A DNA stretch of 64,000 nucleotides. It comes from Molanna angustata (lineage: Eukaryota; Arthropoda; Insecta; Trichoptera; Molannidae). Positions 15,741 through 26,094 of this stretch are shown here, piece by piece; the stretch's first letter is position 1, and the number at the start of each line of letters is the position of its first letter. The stretch covers positions 4,429,201 to 4,493,200 of the forward strand of contig OY754982.1 in NCBI GenBank assembly GCA_963576475.1, read 5' to 3'. A model generated the notes under the pieces. The model did no database searches. It saw only the letters and a list, made by a program, of their open reading frames with translations, and was not told where the DNA came from. Position numbers and translations under genes: made by a program.

Positions 15741-15785
15741 GGCCCTGAAGATGCCTGGTGTGATCCAGGCGAAACGTCGGTTGAC
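15741..15785 (+). ncRNA. Hammerhead ribozyme motif, right arm of the PLE
   Basis: CTGAAGA 15745-15751, helix II GCCTGG/CCAGGC, GAAAC 15771-15775, GTC 15776-15778. Helix I is weaker than in the sister motifs: GGCC before the core against GGTT after the cleavage site, with two G-T pairs. It is the exact mirror of the motif at 13207-13258. Confidence 0.75.
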
Positions 15786-15841
15786 GAAAGATCCTTCCAA
15801 GGATCTGATTTTGACGCGGGATAACCCCAAAGATAATAATA

Positions 15842-15845
<4 letters not shown>

Positions 15846-15930
<85 letters not shown>
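15846..15930. repeat. (TA)n between PLE and palindrome 1
   Basis: About 85 bp of TA with one GT interruption, directly abutting the PLE right arm. Confidence 0.95.
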
Positions 15931-16024
15931 GTTATTCTTCAGACTTTCGCGGAGAGGAGTAAATGATGCGTCGATTTCTCGGGTACTCCGCGTCGTAGTT
16001 TTATGGTTCCTCCTGGAACCGTGT

Positions 16025-16068
16025 CCCTGACGTTTCAACTGGACGTTGCCAGTCATCCTCAGAAGGGT
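16025..16068 (-). ncRNA. Hammerhead ribozyme motif, palindrome 1 left arm
   Basis: On the minus strand: CTGAGGA (16056-16062), helix II ACTGG/CCAGT extended by a G-T pair, GAAAC then GTC (16029-16036). Helix I CCTT before the core pairs with AGGG after the cleavage site. The stem sequences differ from the PLE motif but pairing is kept. Confidence 0.75.
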
Positions 16069-16151
16069 AGTGGTGGCTTCTTCAGTAGTCTTCGGCTGCG
16101 TCGAACTACGCCTTATCGACGCAGCCGAAGACTACTGAAGAAGCCACCACT

Positions 16152-16196
16152 ACCCTTCTGAGGATGACTGGCAACGTCCAGTTGAAACGTCAGGGA
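16152..16196 (+). ncRNA. Hammerhead ribozyme motif, palindrome 1 right arm
   Basis: CTGAGGA 16158-16164, GAAAC 16184-16188, GTC 16189-16191. It is the mirror image of the left-arm motif, with identical helices. Confidence 0.75.
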
Positions 16197-16251
16197 CACG
16201 GTTCCAGGAGGAACCATAAAACTACGACGCGGAGTACCCGAGAAATCGACG

Positions 16252-16529
<278 letters not shown>

Positions 16530-16616
16530 TTTCAGGCTCTCGCGGAGGGGTGTAAATGATGTATCCGTTTCTCGGGTACTCCGCGTCGTGTTCGTTTGGT
16601 TTCTGGTGAAACCTTG

Positions 16617-16660
16617 TCTTCGACGTTTCAGCCGTACGTTGACGGCCATCCTCAGGAAGT
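16617..16660 (-). ncRNA. Hammerhead ribozyme motif, palindrome 2 left arm
   Basis: On the minus strand: CTGAGGA (16649-16655), helix II GGCCGT/ACGGCT (one G-T pair), GAAAC and GTC (16622-16629). Helix I CTTC/GAAG is fully paired. Confidence 0.78.
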
Positions 16661-16952
16661 CAGGTGCTTCGTCTGTAGTCTCTGGCTGCGGCGAGGAGGG
16701 TTGGTGAGTGTCGTTATTTTTGTTACGTTACGTACTGTATTAGTCGACCGTAGCGTGCGCATATCGGTGTTTGTCTGTACGGCGGTTGTATCGGTCGACT
16801 AATACAGTACTACAGCCGACCGATACAACCGCCGTACAGACAAACACCGATATGCGCACGCTACGGTCGACTAATACAGTACGTAACGTAACAAAAATAA
16901 CGACACTCACCAACCCTCCTCGCCGCAGCCAGAGACTACAGACGAAGCACCT

Positions 16953-16998
16953 GACTTCCTGAGGATGGCCGTCAACGTACGGCTGAAACGTCGAAGAC
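16953..16998 (+). ncRNA. Hammerhead ribozyme motif, palindrome 2 right arm
   Basis: CTGAGGA 16959-16965, GAAAC 16985-16989, GTC 16990-16992. Helix I CTTC (16955-16958) pairs with GAAG just after the cleavage site. It is the mirror of the left-arm motif. Confidence 0.78.
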
Positions 16999-17057
16999 AA
17001 GGTTTCACCAGAAACCAAACGAACACGACGCGGAGTACCCGAGAAACGGATACATCA

Positions 17058-18187
17058 TATATATATATATATCTTTAGCTAACTATTTATAATATTCACG
17101 GATATTGTATAATTTTTTATTAATAGGTACTTTTAATACTTTTCGTAATATCCCTCTCCTGTAAATAAATAATATTATTTAATGTATGTTTACCTTGGAT
17201 AATTAGCTCTCACTGTTTGTTTACCTTGGATAATTAGCTCTCACTGTGAAAAATTTTATGTTGTATATATATTTGGTAATTTTCGTACCTTTGTATTTTT
17301 CGGCCATCATATTTTTAGTTAGTATTTATTATGAAATATTTGCTAGCTTACGTTTAGAATTGTATTTAAAATATACCGAAGGTGGGTATGTCTATAAAAA
17401 ATGTACGTAGTAAAACATTTCTCGTGTAACTACTTATTTAAAAAAACAAACCATTTAAAAATAAGATGTATGTATTTTTGTCTTATAAATTCAAATACTA
17501 GATTGGTATATTACATAATTTAAAATAATTATTTAATCACATGAAATTTCAATTGAACATTTTCAGGTGTCACAGGTAGGGTCTGATCCATCATTGATTT
17601 GACACAAAGAAAACTAGGGTGTCATTAATAATAAAAATAATATGATTTTCAAGGAAAGGGGCGCAAATTATTTGATTATACTTCTACCCATTATAACCGA
17701 GTTAAACTCTCTCTAAATGGATAAGAACGCACTGGCCTCTAGGTATGGATATTGTAATGAATCAACGATAAAGGGATGAGTGGGATTGGTGTGGTTGAAT
17801 GACTTTGAATCTGTCCATTGGACTTATGATATGTTATAACGTAGGGTTAGATTGTGATTTAAGTGAATTGTCAAAGAGGGTCTCAGTGATAGGATTCTGC
17901 AGATACTGAATTGTAGGTCATTCAATTGTTATGTACTTCCTTCTGGAAGATGATGATACATAGTGTCCGACCAAAGGATTCATTACTTAAAAATATTATA
18001 ATAATGCTGTTTATAACAAAATTTCAATTTATTGTATAGTTGTTGAATTATTGTTACATACACCAGATTTAACTGTTTAAACAATTCAATTAAGCCAAAT
18101 TTGTGTGTTTGTACAAATTATTAATTTTTTGCTGTTTTTTTATCAGCTGATAGAAAACTTCGGTTTTGGCCGAAGGTAGACGAAGCC
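17058..18187. other. No gene recognised
   Basis: AT-rich. It contains a 34-bp tandem duplication with GTTTACCTTGGATAATTAGC at about 17188-17246 and no coding signal. Confidence 0.45.
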
Positions 18188-18350
18188 GAAAGTCTGTCGG
18201 ACATTAATGATAATATGATGAAAGTCTGTCGGACATTAATGATAATATGATGAAAGTCTGTCGGACATTAATGATAATATGATGAAAGTCTGTCGGACAT
18301 TAATGATAATATGATGAAAGTCTGTCGGACATTAATGATAATATGATGAA
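18188..18350 (+). repeat. 32-bp tandem repeat, 5 copies
   Basis: GAAAGTCTGTCGGACATTAA units start at 18188, 18220, 18252, 18284 and 18316 and are almost identical. Confidence 0.92.
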
Positions 18351-18449
18351 AGACTTTTTAATAAATATATTTGATAACGTTTTATTCTTGTATATTAAAA
18401 GGTTTGTAATATTACATGCATAACGTAAAAAAAGAAAATGATACTTTGT

Positions 18450-18690
18450 AACCATCATCATTGGCGCTACAGCTCTGTGCGGGCGCTGGCCTCCTCCAGA
18501 ATCCTTCTCCAGCCATTCCTGTCCTCTGCTGCCCTCCTCCAGTTAAGTATTCTGATTGCCATTGTCATTTTCTGTGTCATCCAACCAACCATCTTAGTTT
18601 GGGCCTGCCTCTACTTCTTCTGCCCTCTGGATTGGTGTTGAGAATTTTTTGGGGATACGATCATCATTCATCCGGCTGACATGATGTTAT
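18450..18690 (-). mobile_element. LINE 3' fragment
   Basis: Minus-strand reading gives HVSRMNDDRIPKKFSTP followed by RAEEVEAGPN and WLDDTE, matching the usual LINE C-terminal H..RM.D.R.PK.....R..GRPK.RW.DD pattern with frameshifts. Confidence 0.6.
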
Positions 18691-19024
18691 TTAAAAAATA
18701 AAACTACTTAAACTTATGTTGGAATTAGTCCACAACACATCTTGTATTAGACAGAATAATAAACTATTTCAAGATTGTTTCAAAAACAAAAAATCTCAAT
18801 ACTCATATTCCTTAGAAGCCCAAGTAAAAAGTGTAAATCTGTTTAATTGAGGTTATGTTTTCTAATCTTTTAATCTTCATTGTCTTTATCCCATAATATA
18901 TGACATTTCAATGACATAAATTTTATGCAAACATAATATGACATTTAATATGATCTGGACTTATGGGTTTCTGAAAGGACACTTTAAATTTAAATTATGG
19001 ACTCTTCATAGTTGAAGACTATTT

Positions 19025-19233
19025 ATGGTGACTTTCACCAATGCCCCCTAACTCTTAGGTGCTACCTAAGAATTCTTATGTAGTACCTAACGTGAATTTT
19101 CGTTTCACCACCTACACAAAAGTTACCTAAGACGCTAAGACTGGTGAAAAACAAACGATACGTTAGGGACTACCTAAGCTTAGGTGATATCTAGTTATGT
19201 GAAAGTTTAGGTAACGTTGGTGAAAGTCACCAT
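19025..19233. mobile_element. 209-bp MITE with 17-bp perfect TIRs
   Basis: ATGGTGACTTTCACCAA at the left end and its exact reverse complement at 19217-19233. Subterminal CTTAGGT/ACCTAAG motifs repeat in both orientations. It has no coding capacity. The superfamily is not determined. Confidence 0.75.
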
Positions 19234-19274
19234 CAGTCAAATAAATTGATGTTTTTTGATTTTACCAAGTTTTT

Positions 19275-19440
19275 TTTTAAGTTTTTTGTTTTTTGGCGGC
19301 CTCTACTATTTATTCCATCTCTTACACCTACTTATGTATATTTTTTTGGTCAAACAATCATCATTCATTCTTTCAATATGGCCACTTTTACTTATAATTT
19401 CCTTGTTCATCTTGCATTCACTCCTTGTTTGAATTTAAAT
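19275..19440 (-). mobile_element. LINE 3' fragment, degraded
   Basis: GGCGGCCTCTACTATTTATT, TATATTTTTTTGGTCA and CATTCATTCTTTCAATATGG match the LINE copies at 4.3 and 47.6 kb in order and orientation. Confidence 0.6.
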
Positions 19441-20362
19441 CACACTTATTGTTAAATGTTGACCTCTAAATATTTTTCATATATTAACCCTTGAAACATC
19501 ATTTTCTCTTTTTGAGGTTATATATATTGGTAACTATTATATTATATAAACTTGCACTCTATAACAATCAAACTCGTAGTCATAGTTATATATGTATATG
19601 TATACCTGTATATCAACATAATATTATATTATACAAAATACCAAATTTATTGCTGTTTTTTATGTTACAAATGTTTATTACGCATCCATGTGTTTTAATT
19701 ATTATTTGATGTATATTTTAATATTTATTTAGCTGGTAACATTTTGTTTTAGTTAATGTCTAATGTTTGTATAGTGATTTGACGATATAAATTATGTGAC
19801 GTAATCTCGCCGCGACATTCTTTTATTTACTGTGCAGAAAAATAAAACCCGTATTTTTCACTGCGCCGTGGTGATGTATACGATTCAAAATTACGCGCGT
19901 AAAAGATAAATCAAACTAGTATTAGATAGAGCTACATAACAATAAATAATTACGGAGCAACTTTAAACAGAGGAATGAAATGGATTCAAAATAAACATAA
20001 TAATATTAAAACTATGTAATAAATTTTGACCTCAATATGTGCTCCCATCATTTATTTGTCCTCCTTTTCATAAATATCTGAGTAGCTTAACTGTACACTT
20101 TGAAAGTCATTATCACTTGTATAATATAATATTCACTATACAGCATAACCTCATTTGTATATTTATTTGTTCCTATTTTGTTTTATGTTAAACAACGAAT
20201 ATTGTTTTCACTTAATGTATAGAAAGGGCTTTATTATTTATTTTATATTTATATTTACAAATATCTTTAGAGCTATCATGCGCCAGTTGTATTTTTAAAA
20301 TAAATGCTCATTTATCCAAAATTTTTCTTTTGTGAACCGCATATTGTGAAACTCTCTTAATA
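19441..20362. other. No gene recognised
   Basis: AT-rich, with no supported feature. Confidence 0.4.
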
Positions 20363-20974
20363 TGACTTATTCTGACTCAATGAAGTTCGATGGAGTTGGT
20401 GAACTACTACCACGCCGGAGGTTGCTATAGGACCCGACGCAGCCGCAACGTCAGACAACACAAATATCCACCTATCCGCAATTTCAACCACTACCCCCGA
20501 GAGTCCAACCTCAAACATGGGGCCACCGCTCGGATCGGTAGACGGGACAAGCTCCTGGGCAAACTGATCGAGTCAGAGGGGCTTGTCCCCATCCCTCGGT
20601 ACTCGTGTTGGCGTCCGAAGGTTCCGCGGGCTTACACTGGGGGCATCGGCGCATCATCACCTGTCAGATTTGACATCCCAATGTCAACACTACATTCGCC
20701 ACAGTTGACGAGTCGTTGCCGAGCGCGACTAAAGGTGTTTGTTCTGGTCTTCTTTAAGTACAGAATTGAAGGGAGCACAACAGCGTCGGCCGCCCACCCC
20801 CCCTTTACTGCCTAGGCCCTTAAAGCCACAACCTATTATTCTGACTCGTCTAAATTTATCCGTCTGAATTTTAGTATATGAGAATTGTCAAAAAGTTTAC
20901 TGCATTTATATGGGACTCGGTTGCCCGTTGATTTAGACGTTTTTGTTATCTGAAACGAATCAGAATACGACATT
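20363..20974. other. GC-rich island with an open frame, possible TIR element
   Basis: 20390-20815 (+) is open for 141 residues (YRTRRSRNVRQHKYPP, ESNLKHGATARIGRR). The composition is much GC-richer than the surroundings. A TTATTCTGACTC-like string at about 20363 is inverted near 20958-20972 (GAATCAGAATACGAC), suggesting short TIRs. A diverged relative (GAGTCCAACCACAAACGTGG) occurs near 58650. I do not recognise the protein. Mobile-element origin is more likely than a host gene. Confidence 0.4.
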
Positions 20975-21114
20975 ATATTTTTATAAACTACCAAAGATAA
21001 CTATCAAGTCAACTGAATTAAAGTATGATAGCGAAGTAAACATTCATTGCCTCACTCGCGTTACTCTCTGTACCTCTTTCTTTCATCTTTTGACAGAATG
21101 AATATTTTTTTATT

Positions 21115-21342
21115 TTATGTTATATAGCTTCTCGGGCAACTAACAGGTACTATGTCAAATAATAATTTAACACGCACCCAATAACAAGTTGCCACATTCT
21201 GGAGACTTAGGATATCAATTGTTTCACAGATCCAGACTGAAGACAATTTATAAAAAACCGTGTCTCCAACGGGATTCGAATCTGGGACCATTACACCGGC
21301 AGTCAGATACCTAACCAACTGAGCCACGAAGGCCAACTGTTG
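21115..21342 (-). repeat. tRNA-derived SINE
   Basis: The minus strand starts GGCCTTCGTGGCTCAGTTGG (A box) and has the B box AGATTCGAATCCC, followed by a ~150-bp unrelated tail. The acceptor stem cannot pair, so it is not a tRNA gene. Confidence 0.6.
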
Positions 21343-22840
21343 CAAAAAGTTCATTAGGTATTCATAAAATATTGAAAAATTATTTGTCTGAAATAATATA
21401 TTAAGGGGGTTTCACTTTATGATTTCTCTACAATCCATTATATGTTTAGATATATTGATTATAAATATAATTATACTACTCTTTGATAATAATTTTAATT
21501 GATAAATTATATAAAATATAATGTAGAACCATAATACTTTTACTGTGTTTACTTTTACTGTGTTTTGTATAAAATAAATTAAGCAATTTAAATCTATCAT
21601 GTAAATGTACTAATATAGTTTAGAAAGGGCTAACCCATTGTACTATTCAAAATAAGGGTGGAGGTGTTTTTCTATTGTAAATTGGATAGGTTTTTTTTTT
21701 TAAATTTTGATCAAAAATTTTTATTTACATGTCAAACGAGAAAAAACCACATGTGATAGGTAGAAAAAGTACAGTGGGTCCCGATTAAGTTTTTCTTAAA
21801 AAAAATATATATTTATTACGAAACACCAATATTATGTTTTCATTATTTTGTTTTTCAATGTTTTTGTATTTTTGGCCTATTTACTTATTATGTTTTACAA
21901 TTTTCTTTTGGTATGTAATCGTGAAAATTGATTAATTTAAAATATTATAAGTACTCTGTATTATGGAATTAATTCATGGTTTTAATGTAGTGTATTGTAT
22001 TTTTTTTTTCATAAATATGTTTACGTATTTTTTATGAGTATTGATTTTTAAAAAAATATTTGACAACACTGAGAAATAAAAACCTTTTTTTGTATGACAA
22101 AACTTTGGGTATTTATCTGAATCTGATAAGTAGTTAATTTTGAACAGTAATTTTAATGTTTTTTTAAGTAACTTTGTAGAACAATCTTCAACAGAACAAA
22201 TGAGTGCCATTTTGTGTAATTTTTTGTTACTATGTCTTGACACCAAGTGTCATTGCTCACAGTTGAAAAAATACATTACTACTTATTTTAAAAAAGTTTG
22301 ACAGATCCGTTCCACTCCTAGGGGCTAAAAATGACCCCTATTTTGATATTTGAAAACGGACGAAGAACATAAGTGCCTAACTCCGTATACTCAAATCCAA
22401 TCCCTATTTCGAATTTTCATTTAGAATTTACCTATCTGTCACCTGAGTACATTAAAATTATTGAGTATTACGAATAAAACATACCTACCGTATTATTCTC
22501 CTTTACAAAGGTAGGTTCTTAGTGAAAAATTCAATATTGGGATTGGATTTCCAGTAGAGAGTAGGACCGCTGACACGTGTCATATAAAACAATTACTCTG
22601 AAATTTATTTTTCCTACACGGATCTATATAAATTGTATTTTTTAATTATACTATTTACAATTGAATAATTTTGAAATTAATAAGAATAATATTTGATCAA
22701 TGTGTCTTATGTTAACGGTTCTATGTGCAAATCTACAAATAATAATATCGGAGAGAAAAAATAAAATCAAAGATTTTGATGGCCAATTTTTTTGTGCTCA
22801 GTTAAAACAATTTCAATACTTTACCTTTTAGCAGCAGCTA
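21343..22840. other. No gene recognised
   Basis: AT-rich, with homopolymer runs and no supported feature. Confidence 0.4.
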
Positions 22841-23107
22841 TTGCAAAGTCATTTGCCACAACCAAATGATCTTCATTACATCTTTGTGCCATGTTTTGGC
22901 AAACAAGAAGATGCTTATCATCCTGAATTGCAAGATACATGCTTTCCTTGTCCTATAACCTCACCTGTACAGGTTCTTTTACACTTCGTGACACCTACAC
23001 GGAGTGTCCCTTGTATGTGCTGTAGGGTAGATGACATGATACTAGTTGATGGTGTCTTGGCTCCAAAGTCTCCGATAGTTCGTTTCGGCGTCAACCGTAC
23101 TGATTAA
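22841..23107 (+). other. Unrecognised open segment
   Basis: 88 codons with moderately balanced composition (CFGKQEDAYHPELQDTCFP, SVPCMCCRVDDMILVDG). There is no domain I recognise and no splice context that would place it in a gene. It may be a decayed mobile-element piece. Confidence 0.2.
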
Positions 23108-23149
23108 TCCAGTATAATTTCAATGAAACTGTAGTACATTCAGATTCAC

Positions 23150-23280
23150 ATCTTTGCACATTGTGCGAGTCGCAAGTTTATTAACAAAATCAAATAATTC
23201 CTCTGTTGGGAATCAATCCAGGACACAGAAATATAAATTAAACTGTTGCCAATATGCAACAGCAGTCGAAAATACATGCA
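23150..23280 (-). repeat. tRNA-derived SINE remnant
   Basis: CCTCTGTTGGGAATCAATCC...GGACACAGAAA parallels the 12.45- and 52.25-kb copies, with more mutations. Confidence 0.5.
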
Positions 23281-24085
23281 TGTTTTTTAATTAAACATCT
23301 CAATTAACTAAGATTTGCACTTGAAGCCATATACATATTTAGGACTCAATAATATATACCTAATTTTATTTGATATAAAAAGACAATTTGTTTGGATGAA
23401 TTTAATTGTTTAAGAATTTTATATAATATGTAATAATAATAATTGTCTATTATTGTTTTCTTTTCCATCTTTTTCATTTATGTACGTAGTATATAATTAT
23501 AGTGATCTCATTTTCAGTCACTTCACACAGTCACTTGATATTTCATGACATTTTAAATAAGCTTTTCATAGCACTCCTCTGACCCCATCACTTTTAGATA
23601 ATGACAGCATTTTTGTAACAAAGGAAAATAGAAAGTAGGTAACGGAGTGAATGGCATATTCAGACCAAAATGTTCAGTTTTAGACAGATAAAATTGCTAT
23701 TTTTATGAAATAACGCATCAAATCAAGTTGGAGTCAAATAAGAATCAATTTTCCATATGGTTTGTACTTTTGCGCCAATAAATGAATCTTTGCTCACACT
23801 GAAACCTTTGAAAGTTTATCAATAGATGACAATGGTTTGTGTAGTTTCATATGACAAAACATTACCAAAAATGATAATTTCTTAGATGCGGGTCTAAGAG
23901 TGGGTGAATATTTTCATGTATATACTATATTCCTTGCATAACGGAATACTTTAATTTATTATTTTTTAACTGCTTTGTCTTCTGTACGTATCAATTAGGT
24001 TTATAATGATTATGAATTCAATATTTTAGTAATAACCAAAGTTATATTGATTTTACAACTTTATGTATGTCATGTCTCCTTTAAA
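23281..24085. other. No gene recognised
   Basis: AT-rich, with no supported feature. Confidence 0.4.
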
Positions 24086-24180
24086 AATAAATATTATTAC
24101 ATGGATTTATATTTTTTATTGCTCTCTAATAAATATTATTACATGGATTTATATTTTTTATTGCTCTCTAATAAATATTA
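24086..24180 (+). repeat. 42-bp tandem repeat, 2.3 copies
   Basis: AATAAATATTATTACATGG begins at 24086 and 24128. A partial third copy begins at 24170. Confidence 0.85.
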
Positions 24181-24252
24181 TTTCAAATTAATGCAACGTT
24201 ACATATATAAGATAATCTTATATAGACCGATAATAGAAAAATATCTTGCCTG

Positions 24253-24388
24253 CCTCCCTAGACAACGTGTCATTTAACTCAAGAAAAGATAACTCAATGT
24301 ATGGAAGTGACAGTTGCCACGTGACAACTGTCACTTCCATACATTGAGTTATCTTTTCTTGAGCTAAATGACACATTGTCTAGGGGGG
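24253..24388. mobile_element. Foldback MITE, CTAGACAACGTGTCATTTA family, copy 1
   Basis: CCTCCCTAGACAACGTGTC at the left is inverted as GACACATTGTCTAGGGGGG at the right. Nearly the whole 136 bp is one hairpin, with TGTATGGAAGTGACAGTTG mirrored around GCCACGTG. Copy 2 is at 36364-36515. Confidence 0.85.
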
Positions 24389-24402
24389 CTGGTGACAGCA
24401 CA

Positions 24403-25100
24403 AATTAGATAGATATTAGAAATAAAAATCTCACCTCTTCAGTCAAAATAGGGCACACAATAGACTTCAATAACGCTACAACTCTTGCCAACATTAACAA
24501 CAAAATAGGGCACACAATAGACTTCAATAACACTACAACTCTTGCCAACATTAACAACAAAATAGGGCACACAATAGACTTCAATAACGCTACAACTCTT
24601 GCCAACATTAACAACAAAATAGGGCACACAATAGACTTCAATAACGCTACAACTCTTGTCAACATTAACAACAAAATAGGGCACACAATAGACTTCAATA
24701 ACACTACAACTCTTGCCAACATTAACAACAAAATAGGGCACACAATGGACTTCAATAACACTACAACTCTTGCAAACATTAACAACAAAATAGGGCACAC
24801 AATAGACTTCAATAACGCTACAACTCTTGCCAACATTTACAACAAAACTTGCCAAATTTATAGAGGAATAATAAAAATATGAGAATAAAAAACAAGAAAA
24901 ACCGAGACAATGGGATACGTATTCCCAATACTTTGAAAACCATACTTAATGACTTAATATCCATTCGAAATTATCTACAATTGATCCAATTCCAAGTATC
25001 GACTCGTGTAAAAGTACTTAGTAATGCAATTGATACAGAGAACAGTAACATAATTCCCAGCCATAATAATAGAATTTCCAGGTCAAAACATATTTAACGA
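24403..25100 (+). pseudogene. Decayed PLE C-terminal fragment with internal 57-bp expansion
   Basis: Read on the + strand, the fragment starts IDIRNKNLTSSVKIGH, matching VDSNNRKLTSSLVQH of the 13-kb PLE. It continues GHTIDFNNATTLANIN (PLE: GHQIDFDNARVVASIN), seven times in tandem, then CQIYRGIIKI (PLE: VRIYREAIEI). After a frameshift and stop it resumes at KNRDNGIRIPNTLKTIL (PLE: NNRDDGVRLPLAWKNIL). It is therefore the end of a GIY-YIG PLE polyprotein from a different copy. A MITE lies immediately upstream. Confidence 0.8.
24451..24849 (+). repeat. 57-bp minisatellite, 7 copies, derived from PLE coding sequence
   Basis: Units begin at 24451, 24508, 24565, 24622, 24679, 24736 and 24793. Each is 19 codons of GHTIDFNNATTLANINNKI with scattered point changes. 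The array is nested inside the PLE fragment, so the tandem unit is a piece of former coding sequence. Confidence 0.88.
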
Positions 25101-25385
25101 AATTAAAGATCAATGCGGTTACTGGCCTAACAGTAGTAGGTGCATTGCGAACGGCGGAGTGTCACCAGGTGATGATTGCGAAGAGAAGAGAGGATCACGA
25201 CACCTCAGTGATGAGGAAAGGGACTCAGAAGAAGAAAAACATATTTAACATTAAATTCAGATACTTAAATATAACAATAGATTATATAAAGTCAATTCAG
25301 AAGGTAACTTCATATGAGGCTTCACTTAGATGTCCACTTCTGAGTTGAACGGGTGTACTTGCCACCAATTCAAACACAACCCAAA

Positions 25386-25425
25386 AATCCCTATGATAAT
25401 GGACAGTGATATCTGTTTGAAACGT
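25386..25425 (+). ncRNA. Degenerate hammerhead remnant downstream of the PLE fragment
   Basis: TGATAATGG, then a hairpin GGACAG/CTGTTT (two G-T pairs) with loop TGATAT, then GAAACGTT. Spacing and order match the active-looking motifs at 13-17 kb, but core positions 3 and 8 are changed. Its position after a PLE polyprotein end is where a PLE ribozyme would lie. Confidence 0.4.
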
Positions 25426-25769
25426 TGCGTCGTAAACAACAATATTTCTCAAGACTACAATACGAGGGTAACCCTAGAAAATAACCCTTCGTAAAGTGGT
25501 TCGTTATTTTGTTTATATCTGAATTTACAGTATTTATTTTGTATTAAATTGAAATTAATTAATTTTGTATTAATTATAAATGCAATGTCTGCTCCAGTAG
25601 GCAAATATTACACCCGAGATTCATCTGTCTGAGTATGGATTTGTGAGATAAATGTTGTGATTTTCCTAAAATCATTGCGTTTCGATGGTTAGAGCAATTT
25701 CACAAAGGATTGTTCAATGACCATCTATGATTCATTTAAGTCTGCCCATCGTAAAGATAATGTTTATTT

Positions 25770-26000
25770 ACAAATAAAATGTCATTGCCTATCCAATTGG
25801 ATCGTCGTTGGGCGATCCTTTTGATGAGTTGCCTTGTTTCCCCGACTACTCAGCACCTCATAGTTTTAGATATGGTCCGACCAGTGGATCTTCAACATGC
25901 GCCTGTAGCACCACATCTCGAATGCAGACATGCGTTATTTTTCCCTCTGGCCTATGGTCCATGTCTCACAGCCATATGGCTGTGAGACAAGACACTCCAG
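25770..26000 (-). mobile_element. LINE RT fragment
   Basis: Minus-strand reading YGCETWTIGQREK then SAFEMWCYRRMLKIHWSDHI is the classic LINE RT C-terminal block (YG.ETW...FEMWCYRRML.I.W.D). It is frameshifted and ends in a 28-bp palindrome at 25962-25989. Confidence 0.75.
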
Positions 26001-26094
26001 ACTATGAGGTTTTTCTAGTATTATAGCTTCATGGGTTTTTCCTTATTCTTAAATCGATATTGGGGGATTCGATAATTTTGTATTTTTTGATTAA

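Larger units (their letters stand above)
13111..15850 (-). mobile_element. Complete Penelope-like element with inverted terminal arms
   Basis: Layout on the + strand: (TA)n, a 32-nt border (gttactagaaagg...), left arm 13143-13298, coding body (minus strand), right arm 15695-15850, (TA)n. The two 156-bp arms are perfect reverse complements. Each carries one hammerhead motif pointing outward. The polyprotein lies on the minus strand, so its mRNA would carry the sense ribozyme only at its 3' end (left arm). PLEs are known to have complex, sometimes inverted, pseudo-LTRs. Confidence 0.8.
16557..17057. repeat. Perfect palindrome 2: two 241-bp arms, PLE arm pair without body
   Basis: Arm 16557-16797 is the exact reverse complement of 16817-17057, around a 19-bp spacer. 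The spacer repeats a string (CTAATACAGTAC) that also occurs inside both arms next to GTCGA, which suggests a template switch or partial internal deletion. Each arm carries a hammerhead core facing outward. The ends share TTTCTCGGGTACTCCGCG with palindrome 1. (TA)n flanks both sides. Confidence 0.85.

Noticed and set aside
22841..23107. Possible host exon of 88 codons
   Set aside because: There is no recognisable domain and no splice partner. It is listed only as an unrecognised segment.
24405..24855. Minus-strand repeat proteins (KSCSVIEVYCVPYFVVNVG x7)
   Set aside because: The array is the antisense of PLE coding sequence. The + strand reading matches the GIY-YIG polyprotein.
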